A stretch of DNA of 64,000 nt from Psychrobacter ciconiae (GCF_904846055.1 NZ_CAJGYV010000001.1:682001-746000); one strand, 5' to 3'. Shown: positions 36,560-46,031, counted from the first letter of the stretch. Notes: a model not told the origin generated them from the letters alone. A program made the numbers and translations.

Positions 36560-37501
36560 TTAATTTGACCAACCATTGATATGATAATCGGTCAAGTTTG
36601 GGTAGCGCAAAAACAGGCTTGAGCGCGAGGAGAGATTAAAATAACACGCGCCATCTTGCGCCACGTCAACTTCAAAACCAAGCAAAACTGCCGCGACAAT
36701 AATATGCCCTGAAAATAATCGCAGTTGCCGAAAATAATCGCGCCGCGCCGGAAATTTGACCGCTTGACTCAAAATATAACTGCGAACAAATTGGCAAATT
36801 TGTTCAGCGCTTAAACTGCGATTGATGGTCTTTCGCGTGTTGCATGATTTCAGGGCATGAAACGCAACACTACAAGGCAAAATATCAAGCGCAAGGCTGT
36901 CTTGCAATCGCGTAGCGTGGGTTTCAAAATCCTCAGGCTGCAAAATCACTTGCCAATCGTCCATAAAGTCGCTGTTTAAGCGTGAATCCATGTCAAAGCG
37001 TTTAATCAGCGCCCGCAGTGACGCTGAAGATTTCGGCGTGGTGGGATTGTCAGTTGAAACAGCCGTCATACCAAAGTGTGTGAGCGCCGGATACTTTTGA
37101 ATCACGCGGTCAATGTCCGCCAAATCAAGCAAAACGCTTGGATCAAAATCAGCGATCAGCGGCGGTGAGCTGACCGGCTGCTCAAAATCGGCAGGAAGCC
37201 TCATCAATTGCGCGGCGATTAATAGCTCTAATTGTGCCTTTAACTCTTCTGAAGCAATCACTTGCCATTTTGAATGGTTATTAAGGTCATTTAACGGCGG
37301 CGCGGAGGTCAGATTTTGCTTTTCAAAACTCAAATCGGCAACCTTGCGGTTTGGCGCAGGATTTGGAATGTCCGTCAGCGGTCTTGCTGGGTCAATGCTT
37401 GTTTTGGTCGGATCAAAATTAGGATGCTTAATTAGGTTTTCTTGCCTAGCATCGGTGCTGCCGTTTTTTTGAGTCATTGCCAAAGTGATTTCCGTAAACA
37501 T
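36560..37501 (-). CDS. Hypothetical protein coupled to an SDR gene
   Basis: 313 residues, unrecognised. A Pro/Asn/Thr-rich N-terminal ~80 residues (repeated DPTKTSIDPARPL-type segments) looks disordered; the rest is mixed alpha/beta with two Cys (DILPCSVAFHALKSC) and a C-terminal YFNLSSRSSLFLRYPNLTDYHINGW. No signal peptide or membrane segment. Its ATG directly follows the TAA stop of the upstream epimerase-like gene (TAA-ATG), so the two are translationally coupled and probably related in function. A second possible start is ATG 37477. Confidence 0.7.
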   Translation of the reverse strand: MFTEITLAMTQKNGSTDARQENLIKHPNFDPTKTSIDPARPLTDIPNPAPNRKVADLSFEKQNLTSAPPLNDLNNHSKWQVIASEELKAQLELLIAAQLMRLPADFEQPVSSPPLIADFDPSVLLDLADIDRVIQKYPALTHFGMTAVSTDNPTTPKSSASLRALIKRFDMDSRLNSDFMDDWQVILQPEDFETHATRLQDSLALDILPCSVAFHALKSCNTRKTINRSLSAEQICQFVRSYILSQAVKFPARRDYFRQLRLFSGHIIVAAVLLGFEVDVAQDGACYFNLSSRSSLFLRYPNLTDYHINGWSN

Positions 37502-38356
37502 TTAGTGATCATCAGCAGTGCTGTGCTGCAAAATATCGCGGTAGCCTACTTGCCAATCAGGAAAGGTCAACCAATCGCGCGGAATATTGCTATGCAATCG
37601 CTTTCCTGTCACCGCCGTTTTGCTGTTATCCACGACAGGCTTTGTGCTATTAAGTTTTTCACTCAGCCAACTGGTCAATTCAAAATTGGTGACTGGCAGA
37701 TAATCGGTGGCAAGATACAGCGGCTTTGGCGATGCTATCGTCAAGACCTTTTCAATAATCGTCACCAAATCGCGGTCCATAATCCGGTTTGTCCAATGCT
37801 TGCGCGCTATCGGGTCTTTCTCATTTTTTTGCGCTTGGCGAACGCGCATCAAACGCTTGCGACCGTAAATCCCACTGGGGCGGATAATAATGGCTTTATT
37901 ATGAAAGCCACTTTGCAGCGCTTGCTCAGCTTTTAAAATAAAATTTGACGTTGAGTCATCAGCTAATGGCGCAGGTTTGACCGTGTCATCAATCCAATCG
38001 CCATTGTCTTGACCATAAACCCCCGTTGAGGAGATAAAAACAATGCGCTCAAGATTTGGCAAACTCAAGCTTGCTAACTGCTGACAGATTTTTAAATAGC
38101 TGTTTTCGTAGCCTGATTTTGAATAGTCATCGGGGGTGACGATAATGGCGATTCTATGAAAGTCGCTTAGCTGCTTGGCGCTCAAAGCACGTGCATCCAA
38201 TTGCAAAAACTGGGCGCTTTTTGCCAAGTCATAATGCTTACGATTCTGCCTTGCAAGTCCGGTCACATCCAAGCCTTGATTGGCAAGATTGTTGGTCACC
38301 GGCAAGCCAATATGACCTTGACCGATAATCAGATATTTTTTATTTTGCTCAGACAT
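37502..38356 (-). CDS. SDR-type NAD(P)-dependent epimerase/dehydratase-like protein
   Basis: 284 residues. N-terminal Rossmann motif YLIIGQGHIGLPVTNNLANQG (GxGxxG), then FISSTGVYGQDNGDWIDD, in which Ser-Thr-x-Val-Tyr matches the extended SDR group of YeeZ-like proteins. IIRPSGIYG is the later substrate-side motif. The YxxxK pair is not obvious, so catalysis is uncertain. AAGGA precedes the ATG. It is the first gene of a two-gene unit with the unknown 36560 gene. Substrate unknown. Confidence 0.85.
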   Translation of the reverse strand: MSEQNKKYLIIGQGHIGLPVTNNLANQGLDVTGLARQNRKHYDLAKSAQFLQLDARALSAKQLSDFHRIAIIVTPDDYSKSGYENSYLKICQQLASLSLPNLERIVFISSTGVYGQDNGDWIDDTVKPAPLADDSTSNFILKAEQALQSGFHNKAIIIRPSGIYGRKRLMRVRQAQKNEKDPIARKHWTNRIMDRDLVTIIEKVLTIASPKPLYLATDYLPVTNFELTSWLSEKLNSTKPVVDNSKTAVTGKRLHSNIPRDWLTFPDWQVGYRDILQHSTADDH

Positions 38357-38395
38357 ACGTTGTCCTTGATGTTATCTTTATTATAAATTTAACGG

Positions 38396-40513
38396 TTAAA
38401 AATAGCGCTTATATGACAATTTAATATCCTCTTGCGACTCAATGCGGTCAAGCCATTCATAGCTTGCCTCAAGCCGCAGCGCTTGGTTTTTATCGATATC
38501 GTATTGTAGCCCCAAGCTGCTAATCGGCTGCCAATAGCGCGATTTTATTGACTCATCCGAGCTGTCACCGTGATACCAGTACGGTAATTGCAGCCCTGCC
38601 GCGGCGCGCAAGCGCTCATTAATTTGATAGTAGCAGCCGGTGTCAAGCCCTGCGCCAACGCGGTAGCCTTTACTGATGCCGCGACCTGCCTGCGCTGTGC
38701 CGTTTGCCATGGCAAAGCAAAGCTGCGGCGGCATCTGCCCTGTGCCAAGTTTTGGCGCCCCAAACGCCCACGACCAGCCATATTCAAATGAGGTACTTGC
38801 CACCAAATGGTCTTTATCGCTGTTTTGCAGCGCGTCATTTTGCGAGCCGTCGTTAACGCGGGTGGCTTCAATCGCCGCGCCCCACGTCGTGCCTTTTTTA
38901 GCAGCATTAACAGGATTAAAGGAGCGACCTTTGATTAAGGTAAAATTTTGCAAGGTGACGCGATTTGGTGACAGCTTGTTATCATCGGTATCATTAACGC
39001 GCAAGGTGGCGGCAAGTCCGGTTAAGTTAAAAAACTGCGGAAATCCTGCCGGATTATCGAGCATATCATGGTAGCCGGCTTGAATACCAATATCGGCGTA
39101 AGTGTTGCTACCGCGCTGACCGACCCCAAGCTGCATCGATTGCAAATAGTGGCGGTCGATGGGATTGTTATTAGCGGCAGTGATTGTCGTTGGCAGCAAT
39201 GTTTGACCGTCAGGGCTGATGCTAGAGACGGGATTGTCTTTGTGGGACTTGATAGTCTCAAGCTTGGATTTTGGCAAATTCAGCGCTTGGGCTTTATTCA
39301 GCTGCGCTTGCCGCAAGCTGCTGTCTGATGGCGTAAAACGACCTTTTTCAATCAAGTTTTCTTTATTAAGCAGCTGAATGACGTCTGAGGGAATCACCGC
39401 AAATGACAACTGACTTAATAAATGCTGCTCAGGGCGAACCACGTCAATCAAGCGCAAAATCTCGGAGGCGCAATTGTCAGTGGTGAAATAATACGGCAGC
39501 CCTAAATCTTTGGTTTCCCAAACGTGAGCCATGATTTGCTTGACCTCGCTTGGCGTTAATTTAAGCCGATACGACCACGTGTCGCGCTCGTCCTCTTGCA
39601 GATATTTTGCTAACCTTGAGGGATATGGGTCAATCTCAATGATGTTGTTATAGCGACCGCTGACGGATTTGAGGGCATAAATGACAAAGTTGTCACTGTC
39701 ATCACCATTTACCGTGTCGTTGAGCGCATAAGCATGATTGATTTTAGCAAAGTCATTGGCGCTTGCCTTTGAATCGATTCGCAGCAGCGTATGAGCAAAG
39801 GCGGATAGCGGGTTGTCCAGATATTCTTGAGCAAACATCACCGATAATTGGTGCGGGGCAAGCATTGCCATCCAGTCATCAAGCTCTGGGCAATCGGCAT
39901 TTATACTATTTAAATCAAAGCCAAGCTCGCCTGCCAGCCAATTAGCGCGCGCCGGAAATCGGCAAATGACCGAGTTATTTTTGGCGGCGGGATTGACTAT
40001 TTCATTTGCTAACGCGCCAAACATCGCCTGAAGTTCGGCTTCGGAATCATTTCTGCCCTTAGGACTTAAAAAAAACTTTGAATTATCGACCAAGCTTTGG
40101 TTACTTGTTTTAGTTTTGCCAAGCAGGCTTTTTTTATCATCCACAAAATAAAGCAGTCGCCGCCACGTCGTATGCTGAGCTAAATTTTTGGAATCCGCTT
40201 TTGCTTGCCACTGGGCTAATAAGCTGCTCGAGCTGATTTGACTTGGCGTTTGAGTTCGGGTTGGCGTTTGGTTTTTGACAGCTTTATTTTCTGCCAACGG
40301 CTCAAGGTGGTTATTTTGATGCTCGTCAGTCTTGGTGATGGATTGTGTTGACGTCACCATCACGGTGGGGGCAAGCTCACCTTCGCTCACCAAATTTAGC
40401 GGCGTCGGTAAAAAGGCTTGCGCTGATTGCGCGACCATGAGCGCGCCAACAGCCGCAGTTAACGGTGCTTGCGATAGAAAATTAGCATTCATCAAAAAAG
40501 CGTGACCTCTCAT
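38396..40513 (-). CDS. DUF4105 (Lnb N-terminal-like) domain outer-membrane protein
   Basis: About 705 residues. N-terminal signal-like segment (LTAAVGALMVAQSAQAFL). The central domain has LTPSEVKQIMAHVWETK and YYFTTDNCASEILRLIDVV, the conserved N-C motif of DUF4105 with its likely catalytic Cys. The C-terminal ~250 residues alternate polar and hydrophobic residues and end in Phe (SYKRYF), as in outer-membrane beta barrels. It thus combines a periplasmic enzyme-like domain with a barrel. Start uncertain: ATG 40513 (MRGHAFLMN) or 40492; the frame extends to 40561. Function unknown. Isolated gene divergent from ampD. Confidence 0.8.
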   Translation of the reverse strand: MRGHAFLMNANFLSQAPLTAAVGALMVAQSAQAFLPTPLNLVSEGELAPTVMVTSTQSITKTDEHQNNHLEPLAENKAVKNQTPTRTQTPSQISSSSLLAQWQAKADSKNLAQHTTWRRLLYFVDDKKSLLGKTKTSNQSLVDNSKFFLSPKGRNDSEAELQAMFGALANEIVNPAAKNNSVICRFPARANWLAGELGFDLNSINADCPELDDWMAMLAPHQLSVMFAQEYLDNPLSAFAHTLLRIDSKASANDFAKINHAYALNDTVNGDDSDNFVIYALKSVSGRYNNIIEIDPYPSRLAKYLQEDERDTWSYRLKLTPSEVKQIMAHVWETKDLGLPYYFTTDNCASEILRLIDVVRPEQHLLSQLSFAVIPSDVIQLLNKENLIEKGRFTPSDSSLRQAQLNKAQALNLPKSKLETIKSHKDNPVSSISPDGQTLLPTTITAANNNPIDRHYLQSMQLGVGQRGSNTYADIGIQAGYHDMLDNPAGFPQFFNLTGLAATLRVNDTDDNKLSPNRVTLQNFTLIKGRSFNPVNAAKKGTTWGAAIEATRVNDGSQNDALQNSDKDHLVASTSFEYGWSWAFGAPKLGTGQMPPQLCFAMANGTAQAGRGISKGYRVGAGLDTGCYYQINERLRAAAGLQLPYWYHGDSSDESIKSRYWQPISSLGLQYDIDKNQALRLEASYEWLDRIESQEDIKLSYKRYF

Positions 40514-40637
40514 ACGTTCGTGCTCGTGCAATTTGTCAAAATTGGCGATAAAATGACCCAAACTCTACGCCCTATCTTAGCATTAATCATCTGCTTTCAG
40601 GACGCCAAAATGTGACTGATAAAGAGTGCCAACCCTC

Positions 40638-41234
40638 ATGCCAACCCCAACTGCAATTCCCAAAATTGATGCCGGCAAGATTGCCACCGCCGATTGGCTT
40701 GCCTCACCAAACTTCAACGCGCGCCCAAAAACTGACGATATTCAAGCCATTGTGATTCACAATATCAGCTTGCCGCCCGATGAGTTTGGGTTGTCAGATG
40801 CCAGCGGCTTACATTATGTCAAGGCGCTGTTTTTAAATCAGCTTGATTGGGACGCGCATCCGTATTTTTTGACCATTAAAGGCGCTGAAGTTTCCGCGCA
40901 CTTATTTATTGAGCGCAGCGGTCAACTCACCCAATTCGTTAATTTTAACGACAGGGCTTGGCACGCAGGGCGCTCAAGCTATTTAGGTCGCACAGAGTGT
41001 AATGATTTTAGCATTGGCATTGAGCTTGAGGGGTCGGATTTTGTGCCGTTCACCGAGGTTCAATATGAGGTTTTGGCAAGCGTTATCGCCGCCATTTATC
41101 AGGCATATCCCAAAACGCGACGGCATTTAACCGGTCATAGCGACATTGCGCCAAACCGCAAAACTGACCCTGGCGAGTATTTTGACTGGCAAAAATTGCG
41201 GCAAATGGTGGCAAAACATACCAAGGCAAATTGA
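40638..41234 (+). CDS. ampD: 1,6-anhydro-N-acetylmuramyl-L-alanine amidase
   Basis: Cytoplasmic zinc amidase of peptidoglycan recycling; its loss derepresses ampC beta-lactamase in many bacteria. 199 residues. Zinc ligands lie in IVIHNISLPP (His), HLTGHSDIAP (His) and KTDPGEYF (Asp), with WHAGRS near the substrate pocket. ATG 40638 is preferred; the GTG at 40626 directly follows the AAAGA ribosome binding site, so it is too close. Upstream of murJ (120 bp to the murJ start), and both act in murein metabolism. Confidence 0.95.
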   Translation: MPTPTAIPKIDAGKIATADWLASPNFNARPKTDDIQAIVIHNISLPPDEFGLSDASGLHYVKALFLNQLDWDAHPYFLTIKGAEVSAHLFIERSGQLTQFVNFNDRAWHAGRSSYLGRTECNDFSIGIELEGSDFVPFTEVQYEVLASVIAAIYQAYPKTRRHLTGHSDIAPNRKTDPGEYFDWQKLRQMVAKHTKAN

Positions 41235-41310
41235 CGGTCTTTTAACGCCGCAACCTCAAAAACTGCCTTGGGCTATTTAGCTTATCCTTGTGAAATCCTC
41301 AAGCAATCCA

Positions 41311-41338
41311 TTTACGACCGCCTTGAAAGTGCTATAAT
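41311..41338 (+). promoter_or_regulatory. Probable murJ promoter
   Basis: TTTACG (41311-41316), 16-bp spacer, TGC-TATAAT (41333-41338), 37 bp before the murJ ATG. Confidence 0.6.
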
Positions 41339-41374
41339 CGCTCGCGTTTTTTGACGATAAAGTTTCGGAATCTT

Positions 41375-42925
41375 ATGGCAAAAAGTCGTTTGTTTCGCTC
41401 CACCATGATTGTCAGTAGCATGACCATGTTGTCGCGGATTTTGGGGTTGGTTCGTGACGTGGTGCTGCTGGGCGTGTTTGGCGCAGGCGGTCTCATGGAT
41501 GCGTTTTTGGTGGCGTTTAAAATCCCTAACTTTTTGCGTAGGCTTTTTGCTGAAGGTGCATTTAGCCAAGCCTTTGTCCCTGTGCTGTCGGAATACAAAG
41601 AAAAATACAGTCTGCAACAAGTTCAAATCTTAGTTAGCCGAACCTCCGGCGCGCTGATGCTGATTTTATCGATGCTCACCGTGGTGGTTATCTTGCTGGC
41701 GCCGTGGGTCATCACCTTATTTGCCCCCGGATTTGCCGACCAACCGGACAAATTTAACACGGCAACCGAGCTGCTGCGACTTACCTTTCCTTATTTATTG
41801 TTCATTTCGATGACCGCGTTTGCCAGTGGCATTTTGCAAAGTTACAACCGCTTTGCTGCTCCTGCGTTTGCGCCGGTGCTGCTCAATCTTTGTATGATTG
41901 GTGGGGCGCTGATTTTTGCGCCGATGTTTGATACGCCAATTATGGCGCTCGGCTACGCGGTGGCAATTTCTGGTCTCTTGCAACTACTGATTCAATTGCC
42001 GCAGCTTTGGCAACAAAAGCTGCTGGTTGCGCCCAAAGTTGACTTTGCTCACGAGGGCGTCCGGCGCATTTTAAAGCTGATGCTTCCTGCCATCTTTGGG
42101 GTGTCAGTCACCCAAATTAACTTGCTGCTCAATACCGTTTTTGCCTCGCTCATGATTGGCGGCTCGGTATCTTGGCTTTACGCCGCTGAACGCATGAGCG
42201 AGCTGCCGCTTGGGCTGATTGGGGTGGCGATTGGCACAGTGATCTTGCCAAGTTTGTCCAAAAGTGAAGCGCAAAAAGACGATATTAGCTTTAAAAAGAC
42301 CATCGATTGGGCAGCAAAATTAATCGTTTTGGTCGGACTTCCGGCAGCCGCAGCGCTGTTTATGTTGTCCGATGTCCTCATGCAAGCGCTATTTATGCGC
42401 GGCGAATTTAGCCTTCGCGACGCCCAAATGAGCGCGGTGGCACTGCAAAGCATGGCTGGTGGCATTTTAGGATTTATGCTGATTAAAATCTTTGCCCCTG
42501 CCTTTTTTGCCCGTCAAGATACCCGAACGCCCGTTAAAATTGGCATCATTTCGGTATTTGCCAATATGATTTTTAGCGTCATTTTTATTGGTATTTTTTA
42601 TTTATTGGACAAACCACTTCACGGCGGCTTAGCGCTTGCGACCACTGGCGCGTCCTTTGTGAACGCAGGACTGCTGTATTACTGCTTGCAAGAGCGCGGT
42701 ATTTTCCGCTTTGGCGCGCACTGGAAAAAGCTATTTTTACAGTTTTTTATTGCCACTTTTGCCATGCTGGCGGTGCTTTATTTGCTGCTTCCTTACTTTC
42801 CAACGGACGCCTCGCAGTGGCGGCGAATCCTTATTTTGGCGCTGCTTTGTGTTGCAGGCGCGGTCACTTATGGCGTCGTATTGATTGCCACAGGCTTTCG
42901 ACCAAGACAGCTCAAACACGGCTAA
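41375..42925 (+). CDS. murJ: Lipid II flippase MurJ
   Basis: MOP-superfamily inner-membrane protein that flips lipid II to the periplasm. 516 residues with about 14 hydrophobic segments. N-terminal RLFRSTMIVSSMTMLSRILGLVRDVVL and the FLRRLFAEGAFSQAFVPVLSEY motif are diagnostic; the Arg/Asp pair of the cavity lies in the first helices. ATG 41375 (MAKSRLF) follows CGGAA and a TATAAT promoter; the TTG at 41351 is not needed. Next gene is a lipoprotein after 121 bp. Confidence 0.97.
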   Translation: MAKSRLFRSTMIVSSMTMLSRILGLVRDVVLLGVFGAGGLMDAFLVAFKIPNFLRRLFAEGAFSQAFVPVLSEYKEKYSLQQVQILVSRTSGALMLILSMLTVVVILLAPWVITLFAPGFADQPDKFNTATELLRLTFPYLLFISMTAFASGILQSYNRFAAPAFAPVLLNLCMIGGALIFAPMFDTPIMALGYAVAISGLLQLLIQLPQLWQQKLLVAPKVDFAHEGVRRILKLMLPAIFGVSVTQINLLLNTVFASLMIGGSVSWLYAAERMSELPLGLIGVAIGTVILPSLSKSEAQKDDISFKKTIDWAAKLIVLVGLPAAAALFMLSDVLMQALFMRGEFSLRDAQMSAVALQSMAGGILGFMLIKIFAPAFFARQDTRTPVKIGIISVFANMIFSVIFIGIFYLLDKPLHGGLALATTGASFVNAGLLYYCLQERGIFRFGAHWKKLFLQFFIATFAMLAVLYLLLPYFPTDASQWRRILILALLCVAGAVTYGVVLIATGFRPRQLKHG

Positions 42926-43046
42926 CACTGAACAGTTACCGAAGCCAAACAGCTTGCGGGGTTTTGGGACAATGTTTATATTTATCTTAAGGCATTTTCA
43001 GGATAAATTGGCTCATAACTTTGTTTCAAATTTAGGATAAAAGACC

Positions 43047-43697
43047 ATGACTAAACTTTTAATCACCCCTCAGTTGTTAGTCGGCATCATCAGCGCCGCT
43101 TTTGTTTTAAGCGCTTGTAGCCCCAAAGAAAACGCGGTTGACGATACCGCAGCGACCGCCACCGACGAGCGCGAGACGGTCGCTTTAAACCAAGATTCGG
43201 ACGAAAGTCCAATTCAAAAAAAACCGACTGCCCAAGTTGATGATGACAGCGACATGATCATCAATCCTGCCAGCACCACGCCGCCTATCATCACCCCACA
43301 AAGTCAAATCGTCACAGGGGACGCCGAGGTGGTCAGTAAAGACATCAATCCGGTCGCCGCTGCCGTCAAGCAGCCGAGCATCTTGACCAACCCGACGACC
43401 TCAGGGACGCCCGAGCACACGGTAAAGCTGGCTCTAGACACCTTATACTATGGTGAAGCTGAAAAAGCCGCTGCCTATTATCACGTGGATATGGAAAATT
43501 TCACTGAAGAGCTGAAAAACACCCAGTTCGCCTTTCAAAAAACCGTTGATAGTGTGACTTTGACTGACACCAAATATAACGCCGATAAAACCAAAGCAAC
43601 CGTGACCGGCGAATTGCGGCTAGCTGACCAAGGCGCGCCTGCCCCGCTCAGCTACGACTTGCAAAAAATCAATGGTCAATGGAAAATTTTAGGATAA
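43047..43697 (+). CDS. Lipoprotein with DUF4878-like domain
   Basis: 216 residues. Signal peptide with lipobox LSAC (cleavage before Cys24 in ISAAFVLSACSPKE), so anchored to a membrane. The residue after Cys is Ser-Pro, not Asp, so outer-membrane sorting is expected. An Asp/Thr-rich low-complexity linker follows, then a small domain: HTVKLALDTLYYGEAEKAAAYYHVDMENFTEELKN... and LSYDLQKINGQWKILG. Such short domains of the NTF2-like DUF4878 type are found in many lipoproteins with no known role. AGGA precedes the ATG. Convergent with the GNAT gene. Confidence 0.82.
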   Translation: MTKLLITPQLLVGIISAAFVLSACSPKENAVDDTAATATDERETVALNQDSDESPIQKKPTAQVDDDSDMIINPASTTPPIITPQSQIVTGDAEVVSKDINPVAAAVKQPSILTNPTTSGTPEHTVKLALDTLYYGEAEKAAAYYHVDMENFTEELKNTQFAFQKTVDSVTLTDTKYNADKTKATVTGELRLADQGAPAPLSYDLQKINGQWKILG

Positions 43698-43727
43698 CGG
43701 CGCGCAGCTTTGGCACTCTCTTCAGCT

Positions 43728-44291
43728 TTAAATGCCATTTTCAAGCGCCAAACCGAGAATCACCACATCGGCTAAAAATCCATCCATATCGCAAACTTTG
43801 GGCAAATAGCCCCACTGGCTAAACCCCAATTTGTTAAATAACGCAAGGCTTGGGGCATTGTGCGCAAAAATAAGCGCGACCACATTACAAATACCAAGCC
43901 TTGGGGCGGCATTTATCAGCCAAGCTACAAGCTTGCGACCTAAGCCTTGGTTTTGATAATCTTCGTGCAAATAAATGCTGATTTCGCTGCTGATATGATA
44001 GGCAGGTCTGGCGTATAAATCGCTAAAGCTGCCCCAAGCCACGATTTGGTTATTTTTTTCGTCCATCACCACCACAATCGGGCGCTTAGGATTGCCCAAA
44101 TGCTCGTCAAACCAAGCTTGACGCTCGTCCAAATCAACGAGCGTTAAATGCGCTGTGGCTTGTTTCCCGCCGATACTTTGATTAAATATCGCTAAAATCT
44201 GCGGTAAATCTTGAGGGATTGCCGCCCTTACCAAAAGACCATCACCTAATTGGGTCTCAGTTACTACGGTTCTATGTTCGCCAGTTGCCAT
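43728..44291 (-). CDS. GNAT N-acetyltransferase (phosphinothricin acetyltransferase-like)
   Basis: 187 residues. The GNAT fold is shown by VRAAIPQDLPQILAIFNQSI at the N-terminus, IVAWGSFSDLYARPAYHISSEISIYLH, the acetyl-CoA loop YQNQGLGRKLVAWLI, and NAPSLALFNKLGF near the end. This arrangement (R-P-A-Y-x-x-S-E-x-S-I-Y, then Q-x-x-G-L-G) is typical of PAT/MnaT-like acetyltransferases, which act on methionine derivatives or phosphinothricin. Substrate not determined. Convergent with the lipoprotein gene, divergent from ribF. Confidence 0.88.
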   Translation of the reverse strand: MATGEHRTVVTETQLGDGLLVRAAIPQDLPQILAIFNQSIGGKQATAHLTLVDLDERQAWFDEHLGNPKRPIVVVMDEKNNQIVAWGSFSDLYARPAYHISSEISIYLHEDYQNQGLGRKLVAWLINAAPRLGICNVVALIFAHNAPSLALFNKLGFSQWGYLPKVCDMDGFLADVVILGLALENGI

Positions 44292-44468
44292 GCCCTTGCC
44301 TTATCCTTTGATGCCCTAAAAAAATTTCGATGACTTGCTTTTAGCAAAACCTCGATAAAGATGCCCAAGCGCTCATTTTACTTTATAATATGCCAAGATT
44401 TTGTTTGCACAGATTTTTTTTGCCAAGTGCCCTTGCTGTTAACTTTGCTTTTATCATAGCTGCCAATT

Positions 44469-45500
44469 ATGAATACTTATTTTCTTGAGCACTTACTTAA
44501 CCCCGCGCCTGATTTGAACGCTTGCACGCCTAAGCTTGCGCCGTGCGTGTTGACCATTGGCAACTTTGATGGCGTTCATTTAGGACATCAGGCGATGCTC
44601 AAAGCAGTTCGCGATCATGCCGACGCTGAGCAGCTGCAATCGGCGGGGATGATTTTTGAGCCGCAGCCGCGCGAGTTTTTTGACCCAAAAAATGCCCCTG
44701 CCCGCCTGACCAACTTTGCCGAAAAACAAGCGATTTTAAGCCAAATGGGCATTGATGCCTTGATTGTGGCAAGCTTTGATGACAACTTTCGCAGCTTATC
44801 TGCCAAAGCTTTTGCGGATATTTTGGTCGAAAAGCTAAATGTTAAAGCGCTGGTTTTGGGCGATGATTTTCGCTTTGGTCATGACCGCATTGGCGACAGC
44901 CAGTTTTTACGTGATTTTGGCTTGCCCGTGACCAACTTAACCACCATCACTGATAATTCTTCAGAAAATGTGCGAATCAGCTCCACCCGAATCCGCAAAC
45001 TGCTGCTATCAGGGGACATTGCACGCGCAGCAACGCTTCTTGGTCGCGACTATAGCATTACAGGTCAAGTTCAAAGCGGCGATAAAATCGGACGAACCCT
45101 TGATTTTCCGACGGCAAATATTGCGCTTGAGCGTTTACTGCCAGCGCTTCATGGTGTTTTTGCCGTCGATGTCGTGCGTTTAGATGATAATGGCGAGGTT
45201 ATGGCGGGCGGTTTAGCCGATTTGGCAAAAAACGGTCAACAAGGCATTAAGGGCTTACGCGCGAACAGCTTGTTTGGAACGGCAAATATTGGCGTCAGAC
45301 CATCTGTTGACAAGCCGCAAGAATGGCGACTTGAGGTGTTTTTTCCGGAATTTAGCGGCAACTTATACGATAAAAATTTAAACGTTCGCTTTTTACATTT
45401 TTTACATGGTGAGCGGCACTACTCAGATTTGGCAGCGCTTAAAGCCGGAATCTATCAGGACGTTAAAGACTTGCTTACTTGGCGACGCGCTCAGGATTAA
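44469..45500 (+). CDS. ribF: Bifunctional riboflavin kinase/FAD synthetase
   Basis: 343 residues, longer than the 313 of E. coli. The N-terminal FAD synthetase has the nucleotidyltransferase signature TIGNFDGVHLGHQAML and ISSTRIRKLLLSGDI; the C-terminal riboflavin kinase has GRTLDFPTANIAL and GTANIGVRPSV. Between the two kinase motifs lies an insertion (DDNGEVMAGGLADLAKNGQQG) relative to the E. coli protein. No ribosome binding site is obvious before the ATG. In E. coli ribF follows murJ; here it is 1.5 kb from murJ with two genes between. Confidence 0.97.
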   Translation: MNTYFLEHLLNPAPDLNACTPKLAPCVLTIGNFDGVHLGHQAMLKAVRDHADAEQLQSAGMIFEPQPREFFDPKNAPARLTNFAEKQAILSQMGIDALIVASFDDNFRSLSAKAFADILVEKLNVKALVLGDDFRFGHDRIGDSQFLRDFGLPVTNLTTITDNSSENVRISSTRIRKLLLSGDIARAATLLGRDYSITGQVQSGDKIGRTLDFPTANIALERLLPALHGVFAVDVVRLDDNGEVMAGGLADLAKNGQQGIKGLRANSLFGTANIGVRPSVDKPQEWRLEVFFPEFSGNLYDKNLNVRFLHFLHGERHYSDLAALKAGIYQDVKDLLTWRRAQD

Positions 45501-45515
45501 CTTTTAACATCGCAA

Positions 45516-45555
45516 AAAAAAGCACCTTTTGCAAACTGAATAAAGGTGCTTTTTT
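45516..45555 (+). terminator. Terminator after ribF
   Basis: Stem AAAAAAGCACCTTT / AAAGGTGCTTTTTT (45516-45529, 45542-45555) around a 12-base loop. Symmetric, serving ribF and the convergent DUF2789 gene. Confidence 0.85.
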
Positions 45556-45583
45556 ATTTAAAATTTAATTTTTCCAAATCAAA

Positions 45584-45823
45584 TTAAGCGGTTGGATGCA
45601 TCCGGACATTTAACTCATCAATAACGATTGCCCAAGCTGCATCTTTTTTCCATTCTTCTTGTAAAAACATGCATTGCTTTTCTGACCAAACATCTGCCTC
45701 GACCAGCTTTTCATCTTTTGACAGCTTGTTTTCTTCGATAAAAGCATCGATAGCCTCATCTGAGCTATCAAGCCCAAGCTGGGCAAACAAATCGTTCATG
45801 GTATAACTGGGTTCACCTAACAT
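45584..45823 (-). CDS. DUF2789 family protein
   Basis: 79 residues. Pattern MNDLFAQLGLDSSDEAIDAFIEEN, then EADVWSEKQCMFLQEEWKKDAAWAIVIDELNVRM, matches DUF2789, small helical proteins of unknown function found in Pseudomonas and Acinetobacter. The start is ATG 45823 (MLGEPSYTMND), with AGGAG eight bases upstream; a further in-frame ATG at 45844 has no ribosome binding site. The gene stands alone between ribF and mdh. Confidence 0.85.
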   Translation of the reverse strand: MLGEPSYTMNDLFAQLGLDSSDEAIDAFIEENKLSKDEKLVEADVWSEKQCMFLQEEWKKDAAWAIVIDELNVRMHPTA

Positions 45824-45981
45824 AATACCGCTCCTATTTTTCATTATTGTTGGTTGTCATTATGGTTGGGACAAGGGTAAAACTGCGTCTTACTTTTTGA
45901 TTGTAGCAAGACTTTAGCCAAAATCGGTGGCGCAATTTGTGAGCAAAGTTACCAATTGTGTTACCGATGATGTTTAGCGCT

Positions 45982-46013
45982 AAAAAAGCCCTCAATAACT
46001 GAAGGCTTTTTTT
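45982..46013 (-). terminator. Terminator after mdh
   Basis: AAAAAAGCC / GGCTTTTTT with a partly paired inner part (CTCA..TGAA), 19 bp after the mdh stop. Confidence 0.82.
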
Positions 46014-46031
46014 ATTCAACAATTAACCAAC

